This document shows positions 56,998 through 64,000 of a stretch of DNA of 64,000 nt, in pieces. This stretch comes from Areca catechu (taxonomy: Eukaryota > Streptophyta > Magnoliopsida > Arecales > Arecaceae). Each line of letters opens with the position of its first letter. The first letter of the stretch is position 1. The notes under the pieces were generated by a model. The model ran no database searches, had not been told where the DNA came from, and saw only the letters and a program-made list of their open reading frames with translations. The stretch is from positions 88,349,157-88,413,156 of the forward strand of contig CM038053.1 of NCBI GenBank assembly GCA_021397845.1, given 5' to 3'. The position numbers and the translations under genes were made by a program.

Positions 56998-58400
56998 CTA
57001 GTTCAGTGGCTTAATAAAAATGTTAGCTAATTGTTTCTCAGTAGGGATAAACTCTAGTTGTATGTCACCATTCAAAATATGGTCTCTAATAAAATGGTGT
57101 ATAATCTCTATGTCCTTAGTCCTAGAATGCTGAATAGGATTTTTGGTTAAATTTATAGCACTTGTGTTATCACACTTGATAGGAATTTTGCATTGTGTAA
57201 TACCAAAATATTCTAGTTGTTGTTTAATCCATAACACTTGTGCACAACAACTCCCTGCAGCAACATACTCTACCTCAGCAGTAGATAGTGCTACCGAGTT
57301 TTGTTTCTTACAGTGCCATGAGATTAAATTCAACCCTATAAATTGGCATGTGCTGCTAGTGCTCTTTCTATCAATTCTACAACTAGCATAATCAACATCA
57401 GAAAATCTGATTAAATTCAAAGATGATTGTTTTGAAAACTTGAGACCTAGATTACTTGTACTGTTCAAATATCTCAATATTTTTTTAATAGCAAGCATAT
57501 GTGTTTCTTTAGGATTACATTGAGATCTAGCATATACACATACACTATACAAGATATCCAGTCTACTTGTAGTTAAATATAATAAGGATCCGATCATACC
57601 TTTATATAGCTTTTGGTCAACATTGGATCCATTTTCATCTTTGTCCAATTTGCAAGATGGGCTCATGGGTGTGCTCATTTGTTTGCTCGTCTCCATAAAC
57701 TTCTTGATTTTTATCTTGGTGTATTTCACTTGGTTAATGAAGATTCCTTCCCTAGTTTGCTTTACTTGAAGTCCGAGGAAGTAGTTAAGTTCATCCATTA
57801 GGCTCATTTCAAATTCTCCCTGCATTAGCTTTGCAAATTCTTTACAAAAACTTTTATTAGTTGCACCAAATATAATATCGTCGACATAAATTTGTACAAC
57901 TAATATGTCATTGTTTTTCTTTTTGATGAAAAGGGTTTTATCAACATTTTCTCTTGAAAAGTCATTTTCAATCAAGAAAGTACTAAGTCTATCATACCAA
58001 GCTCGGGGTGCTTGTTTCAAACCATATAAAGCTTTATATAATTTAAACACATGGTTTGGAGAAACATGATCTTCAAAACCTGGTGGTTGTTCTACAAAAC
58101 TTGTTTGAAGATAAAACCATTTAAAAATGCACTTTTTATATCCATTTGAAAAAGTTTAAAATTCATGTATCAAGAAAATACAAGAAGTAATCTAATGGCT
58201 TCTAGTCTTGCTATGGGTACATATGTTTCATCAAAATCAATACCTTCTTCTTGACTATATCCCTTAGCCACTAATCTAGCTTTGTTTCTAATGACATTTC
58301 CTTGTTTATCTAATTTATTTTTATAGATCCATTTGGTTCCTATGATTGGGTGGTCTTTAAGTCTATCAACTAATGTCCAAACCTTATTTCTTTCAAACTA
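56998..58400 (-). pseudogene. C5 reverse transcriptase and RNase H
   Basis: The 350-codon frame 58050-56998 holds LYGLKQAPRAWYDRL, the catalytic IYVDDIIFG, connection sequence, and RNase H motifs (FSDVDYASCRIDRKSTS, LSTAEVEYVAA) up to the copia tail HHFIRDH. The RT N-terminus (58051-58400) is frameshifted. Catalytic YVDD is intact. Confidence 0.92.
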
Positions 58401-59575
58401 GTTCAATTCTTCATGCATAGCCATCATCCATTTTGGGTCATTTTCAGCTTTTTTTAAGGTATGAGGCTCTATTTGAGATACAAAAGCAAGGTAGTCATGT
58501 ACAGTTTTATGTGCAGACCTAGCCCTAATACCTTGTGAAGGATCACTAATAATTAATTCTTTAGGATGGGAAGTAGTGCACCTCCATTCAGTTGGTAGAT
58601 CTGTATGATCCTTACTTATCATTTCTTCTCCTTCTTCAATTGATCTTTCTTGTATGCTCATGTCTTCCATCTCCTTTTGACTTATAGCTGCATCATTGTC
58701 AATACACTCATCTTTTCTAGATGGTGAAGGATTAGTTTCATCAAAGATAATATGCATTGACTTTTCAATAGTAAGAGTCCTTTTATTGAATACTCTATAT
58801 GCTTTGCTATGAAGTGAATAATCAAGGAAAATTGCTTCATCAAATTTAGCATCAAATTTTTCTAGATTATCTTTACCATTATTAAGCATAAAGCATTTGT
58901 ATCTAAACACATGAAAATAATTGATATTGGGTTTCTTTTCATTCCAATGCTCATAGGGGGTTTTCTTCAAAGTAGGATGGATCAAAACACGGTTTAAAAT
59001 ATAACAAACAGTGTTCATCGCTTCTGCAAAAAATATCTTGGAAGATTACCTTCACATAACATTGATCTGGCCATTTCTTTCAAAGTCCTATTTTTTCTCT
59101 CTACAACATCATTTTGTTGTGGTGTTCTAGGAGCTGAGAAGTTGTGATCAATACCATTTTTAGTGTAATAATCATCGAAAAACTGGTTTTCAAATTCAGT
59201 GCCGTGATCACTCCTAATTAAAATTATTGAAAGATTTTTTTGATTTGAAACCATTTTATAAAATTTCAAAATACTTTGAAGGTTTCATCTTTATGAGCAA
59301 TAAATAAAACCCATGTAAATCTGAAAAAATCATCTACAATCACAAGGACATATTTCATACCTCCTAAGCTTATGGTCCTAGTTGGTCCAATTAAGTCAAT
59401 GTGAAGTAGTTCTAGAGGTCTAGAAGTTGAAATCATATTTTTGGATTTAAATCTCCCCCTAGTTTGTTTACCCATTTGGCATGCATCACAAATATGATCA
59501 AAGTCTACTTTAAACTTAGGCATGCCTCTAACCAGATTTTTGAAAATTAATTTGGCAATAGTATGCATGCTAGCA
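58401..59575 (-). pseudogene. C5 integrase
   Basis: Three frames: zinc module and first core motif (CDACQMGKQTRG, HIDLIGPTRTISLGG; 59266-59568), second part (RSDHGTEFENQF and QQNDVVERKNRTL with the catalytic D and E; 59015-59269), and C-terminal linker (58398-59018) with IIFDETNPSP. The junctions are small frameshifts, as adjacent frames overlap by a few bases. Confidence 0.9.
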
Positions 59576-60000
59576 TGACCTAATCATCTACGCCATAATA
59601 AGCAAGACTTCTTGGTCTTAGCATTCATTGCAACTAAACTAGAATTACTTGATATGGCAAGATCATTTAGATCTACCATATAAATATTTTCAAGTCTATG
59701 TCTAATGAATTTACTGCTAGAATCAAGAGAGTTTGTTACTATACACATAGATGATTTAAAGATAACTTTGAAGCCCTTATCACAAAGTTGACTAATACTT
59801 AATAAATTGTGCTTCAATTTATCTACTAGCAATACATTTTCAATGAAAGTACAGGGGATTATCTTGATCTTACCAATTCCGATTATTTTTCCTTTGCCAT
59901 TGTCTCTAAAAGTAACCATACATCCTTCTTTCATTTCCAGGGTGATGAACTGATCCTTCTCACCTATCATATGTCTTGAATAGCCACTGTCGAGATACCA
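59576..60000 (-). pseudogene. C5 protease
   Basis: On the minus strand the motif WYLDSGYSRHM lies at about 59968-60002, retaining D-S-G with the usual following Cys changed to Tyr. The frame 59584-59970 continues with IPCTFIENVLLVDKLKHNLL. A frameshift separates it from gag. Confidence 0.8.
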
Positions 60001-61902
60001 TCTTTTCTTTAATTTCTAGGCTGCAAGACATTCCTGCAAGACAATTAAGGAGTTCTTTTAGATACCCAGCTAACTTGGATCCTTGCAGGTTAGCTGAGGT
60101 GGTTTCTTTAGGAATCCAAAGCTTTCTTGATTTGTTAAGGACATTTCTAACAGTATTGCAATTAAAAGCTTTATGTCCAAGTTCTTTGCAAGTAAAACAT
60201 CTGAATCTAGAAATCTGAAAAGATTTATGCTTTGAAATTCTAGATGCATGAGATGCAGAAATAGCAAGTTTTGTATTTGAATTTTTGGGAACATACAAGG
60301 CAGCTTTTGAAATAGAAGTAGAACCTTTTGTCACAAAAGCCTTTTGAGAAGTAAACTTGGGAACAAAATCTTTTTGTTTCACAAATGTAGTTGCTGAAAT
60401 ATAATTTGAACTTGAAGCATTAAAACCTATTCCATCTTTATTACCAAAAATTCTTTGTTCTTTAAGATTAACTCAAGCTTGTTAAAAGATAAAGTTAGTT
60501 TTTCAATAAGTGGCTTGAGTTTTTTAACCTCCTTTTTCAACTCATTATTTTCTTTCAACAAAACTTTATTTTTGTCAAGATAATCATTATTTTCAGTCAT
60601 TAAGACATTGTAATTTTTAGAAAAGTCATGAAGTTCTTTTCGTAATAAAATATTCTTTTCTGAAATCTCCTCTTTTTCTTTGAGTAAAGAATCATTAGTA
60701 TTCTTAAGAGATCTAATCTTTACTCCTACCTTTTTAAATTTCGATAAAAGATCATGAAATGTAGAATTTAATTCATCGAATATAAATTCAATTTGAGTGT
60801 CGGGGGAAGTTACCTCATCCTCAAGACCCATTAAACATAAGTTCATTATTTTCGTGGTCTCTTTCTCTTCAGTTGAAGTGGAGTCTTCACTGTCGCTCCA
60901 TGTGGCAACCATCACTTTCTTTTTCTTCTTTTTTAAAAACTTCTTCAACAATGGACAGTTTGGATGAATGTGCCCCGATTTCTTACATTCATAGCAGGTG
61001 GGGACTTGTTCCTTATCTTTGTCTTTGTCCTTGTCCTTTTCTTTTGAATGTTCTCCTCGTTTATGAAATTTTCTGTTGTATCTTCCTTTCTTCTTTCCCA
61101 TAAACTTTTTGAATATCCTCATGACCATTGCAATATCTTCATCTTCTAGATCATCTTCGGAGGAGGTAGAGTCATCTTCCGATTTTTCATCATTCTTTAA
61201 TTCCAATGCAGCTTTGAATGCAATAGTTTTCTTCTTTTTCTGATCATCATTTGTTCTATGCATGCTTGGCTAATTCGTGTATGATGAGGGATCCCATTAA
61301 TTCATCCATGGATAGAGTGTTCAGGTCTTTCGCTTCCTGGATGGCAGTAACTTTAGGGTCCCATTTGTTGAGAAGTGATCTCAAAATTTTTTGTACCAAA
61401 TCAGCATTTGAGTAAACCCTGCCAAGGTTTTTCAAACTGTTAATAATATCTGTAAATCTAGTATATATGGTAGAGATATTTACATTAGGCTCCATTTTAA
61501 ACAATTCATAATTGTGCACTAAAAGATTAATCTTTGAAATTTTTACTTATGAAGTTCCTTTATGGGTCACCTAAAGTTTATTCCAAATTTCCTTTGCCGA
61601 GGAGCAAGTGGAAATTTGATTAAACTCATTTGAATCCAAAGCACAGTATAGCAAATTCATTGCTTTGGCATTCAATTTCCCTAAATTCATGTCGTGTTGA
61701 TCCCATTCCTCTTCAGGCTTAGGGACGTCCACACTATCAACTTTAGTCATAGGAACATGTGGCCCTTTAAGAATGACCTTCCATAATTGAAAATAATAGC
61801 TTGTATATAGATTTCCATTCTTGCTTTCCAATAAGAATAATTTGTGCCCGTGAAGAGTGGAGGTCTATTAGTTGATTGATCTTCCGCTAAGGATGTACTC
61901 AT
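60001..61902 (-). pseudogene. C5 gag with coiled coil and two zinc knuckles
   Basis: ATG 61902 starts MSTSLAEDQSTNRPPLFTG, then YWKARM, a copia Gag start. Frameshifts near 61795 and 61540 split the capsid region (61571-61831, 61256-61519). Next comes a 278-codon frame (61263-60427) with an acidic segment, the knuckle CYECKKSGHIHPNC and a long lysine/glutamate coiled coil. A second knuckle CFTCKELGHKAFNC lies in 59960-60382. The extended coiled-coil gag with a second knuckle is typical of Sireviruses. Confidence 0.85.
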
Positions 61903-61945
61903 GGGATGAGCCATCAATCTTTACTCTAATGTAATCAGAGACACT

Positions 61946-61958
61946 GCTCTGATACCGG
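61946..61958 (-). promoter_or_regulatory. C5 primer binding site
   Basis: CCGGTATCAGAGC on the minus strand, one base from the 5' LTR, initiator-Met type. Confidence 0.85.
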
Positions 61959-61959
61959 T

Positions 61960-63653
61960 TGTTGCCCAGGTGGCTATCCAAGAGGGGGTGAATTGGGAAT
62001 TTTAAAAAAAATTAAAGCAAATAATGTGCAATTAAAAATCCCTTACAAAGTAGTAAATTGTAGAAGCTAAATAAGAATGAAGAAGCACAACACAAACACA
62101 CCAAATTTATAGTGGTTCGGAGCAACCCAGCTCCTACATCCACTACCCAAGATACCACTTAGGATTTCCACTATATTCACACCCGAATACAGTAGGATTA
62201 TTTTACAGGATCACAATCCAAAATCTCTACACTTTGGTTTTAACGGGATCACCAAAGAAAACCCAACACCCTTTGATTTTAAACAGGATTACCAAAGAAA
62301 CCCAACTTGATTTTCACAGGATCACCCAGAACCTAACTTGGTTTTACCAGGATTACCAAGAACTCAATACTTGGTTTTTATAAAAGGCTCACCAAGAACT
62401 TATTTGGTTTTCCATCGGGCTGACCAATAACCCAAGCGATTCAAAAAATGAATTGAAATAGATGCAACGATAAATGACAAACTCAATTTGTTGGATAGTT
62501 ACCGGTGTAGCTTGATAGAAGTCTACTTGAATGAGCTTTAATTGCTTTGGTGGATTCTTTCCAAATTGCTTCAAGCTTTAGATTAGAGATGGTGAAGGCT
62601 TGAAGGCTAACTTGAATGCTCTTATGCTCTCTTTCTTGTTGGTAGGTAGGATATTCAATGTAGCTTCAAAACTTTTAAGAACTTTCAAAAACCTTTTTTT
62701 TGGAGAGAAGCTCAAATCCCTCAAATATAAGTTCTTCCATCACTTCAAGGCAGTTCTAGCTATTGTAGACTATTGGAAAGTGATTTGTGACGGTTGGAGC
62801 ACTTTTTGGCATTCAAAAAGAAATTCTGGGACTAGCCGTTAGATACCTGAAAGCGATATTTGAGTCGGCTCAGATCCTTTGAGTTGATAGGTCAAGTCAC
62901 CAAATCTTCAATGTAGTCAGCTTGGTATCTCAGGGCACAAAACTTTACTCTAGACGAGTCGGCTCTTCATAGCTCAGGTCAGCTCGAACTTATATCTTTG
63001 AAAATCTTGAACTCAAGGAGTCGGCACTTTTGATCTTTGGTCAGCTCTTCTTCTCAGGTTCTGAAATCATCACTCTGGAAGAGTTGGCTCGATGCAGTTC
63101 GGGTTGGCTCGCTTTCTGGTTCGGCTGGGCTTGCCTAGCTATTCTCAAAAATCTTCAAAAACTGGACTCTGGAGGACTCGGCTCGGACATATTCCAGTCG
63201 ACTCGGATTTAATGGAGTCTGCTCGATTACCCTCAAGTCGACTCAGATTGCTGCATACCAGAATCTTTATTGCATGCCATGAGGTGGAGTCAACTCTTCA
63301 ACATGCTGGGTCGGCTCGAGTAACTTCTTCAAGATGTTTACAAATTAACTTAAAGAAAAACTTTCACCAACACTCTTACATTTTTCAAGCATACCAACTC
63401 AAAATAATTTTAAGGCACGCACACACACAGAAGTAACCCTTTTTTAAATGATTTTTTCTTAGCTTTTTCATTGGGTTCTTCTTTACAAAATCAGATTACA
63501 ACACAACTCAAATCAAGAGCTAAATATGTAGGAGTTGAAGTTTAAACAAATAAACCATCCTACAAAAACTTGTAAACCACTTGAAGAGTTGTTAGAAATA
63601 AATATGCATGCTCCAATGTTTGGTAATCATCAAAATCATTTATGGGGTCAACA
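61960..63653 (-). repeat. C5 5' LTR
   Basis: 1694 bp, matching 43590-45312. GAGTCGRCTC motifs lie at 62860-63310. A TATATTTGAG box is near 62730 on the minus strand. It is followed by the TSD CATTG. Confidence 0.9.
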
Positions 63654-63658
63654 CATTG

Positions 63659-63885
63659 CATGCGATCTCCCATCCAAGAAGAGACCACTAGGCGGTCGAA
63701 AAGAAGCAGTACGATGGCCTGATTGACTGGGAGAGTCGCTCCCCGATATCGAACCATGGTGCACACTCCCACCAGTGGCACCAGTGTGGCCAGGAAGAGA
63801 GTTCTCCTACTCTGCACCTCTTTCAGCCCAGATAGCCTCCGTCGAGGGGTCCACGATGAGGTGATCCACTACCAGGCAGAGTTTT
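63659..63885 (+). other. Right flank of C5, continuation of 43589
   Basis: Moderately GC-rich sequence interrupted by C5. Probably the same Tat-like leader. No gene is recognised. Confidence 0.4.
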
Positions 63886-64000
63886 GCCTATTTCGCCAAC
63901 CCAAGAGGGGGGTGAATTGGGTTCGAAAATTTTTTTAGCAAGTACGTGCCTTTTGAAACCTTATGTGGTAAGTGAAGTAAGTAGAGTATTGCAAGCAGAA
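63886..64000 (-). repeat. Edge of another copia LTR
   Basis: CGCCAACCCAAGAGGGGGGTGAATTGGG resembles the left edge of the C5/C7 LTRs (GCCCAGGCGGCTACCCAAGAGG). The element continues beyond the window. Confidence 0.5.

Larger units (their letters stand above)
43590..63653 (-). mobile_element. C5: complete Sirevirus-like Ty1/copia element
   Basis: LTRs at 43590-45312 (3', 1723 bp) and 61960-63653 (5', 1694 bp), with the perfect duplication CATTG (43585-43589 and 63654-63658). An initiator-Met primer site lies beside the 5' LTR. After removal of E3 the element is about 11.2 kb. Order on the minus strand: gag with a long coiled coil and two zinc knuckles, protease, integrase, RT, RNase H, a spacer, a third ORF, a non-coding region, 3' LTR. 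Size, coiled-coil gag and extra ORF match the Sirevirus (SIRE/Maximus) plan. Genes carry stops and frameshifts. Confidence 0.9.

Noticed and set aside
1..64000. Host genes, tRNA or rRNA genes
   Set aside because: No frame outside retroelement genes shows recognisable domains, and the only tRNA-like sequences are primer binding sites.

Overview
The window is a nest of LTR retrotransposons from a flowering-plant nuclear genome. Two superfamilies are present: Ty3/gypsy chromoviruses and Ty1/copia elements. I recognise no host gene, tRNA, rRNA or CRISPR array. Initiator-Met primer binding sites, chromodomain integrases, a centromeric-retrotransposon-like element and Sirevirus-like copia elements fit a large repeat-rich genome. 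A monocot is plausible, but the species cannot be fixed from this sequence. Nearly every open frame outside the retroelement genes is a by-product of LTR or low-complexity sequence.

Layout, with target-site duplications (TSDs) read directly. (1) 71-5279, plus strand: complete non-autonomous gypsy element 'E1', TSD AATAC. (2) 5285-9612 and 26517-27117: an old minus-strand gypsy background, interrupted at 6572-7339 by a solo LTR (TSD ATTTT). (3) 9613-26511: small non-autonomous element 'X' (TSD TTAAG, about 3.26 kb once insertions are removed). It carries a CRM-like gypsy element 'E4' (11434-17969, TSD CCATG) in its interior and a second non-autonomous gypsy element 'E2' (18961-26056, TSD TTGTT) in its 3' LTR. 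(4) 27118-32250: a copia LTR fragment, then a decayed minus-strand copia element 'C6'. (5) 32251-41319: Sirevirus-like copia element 'C7' inserted in the gag of C6. It is truncated at its 5' side and carries a gypsy solo LTR (35491-36946). (6) 41320-43589: mixed copia and Tat/Retand-like LTR debris. (7) 43590-63653: complete Sirevirus-like copia element 'C5' (TSD CATTG, about 11.2 kb without its insertion), containing the near-complete autonomous gypsy element 'E3' (45802-54684, TSD ACCAT). (8) 63659-64000: flanking debris and the edge of another copia LTR.

How the parts relate: E3 encodes the full Gag-PR-RT-RNaseH-integrase-chromodomain polyprotein, with four in-frame stops. E1 and E2 share its leader, primer binding site and 3' end. 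In place of capsid, protease, reverse transcriptase and RNase H, each carries one long frame with an unrecognised central segment that rejoins the integrase sequence at the same point. E1, E2, E3 and X all keep a perfect or wobble-paired stem-loop 18-20 nt upstream of the 3' LTR. These look like a family of cis-competent elements that could be mobilised by an E3-type partner. The copia elements C5 and C7 carry a third ORF downstream of pol. Their LTRs, and the spacer before that ORF, hold many copies of a near-palindromic GAGTCGRCTC motif.
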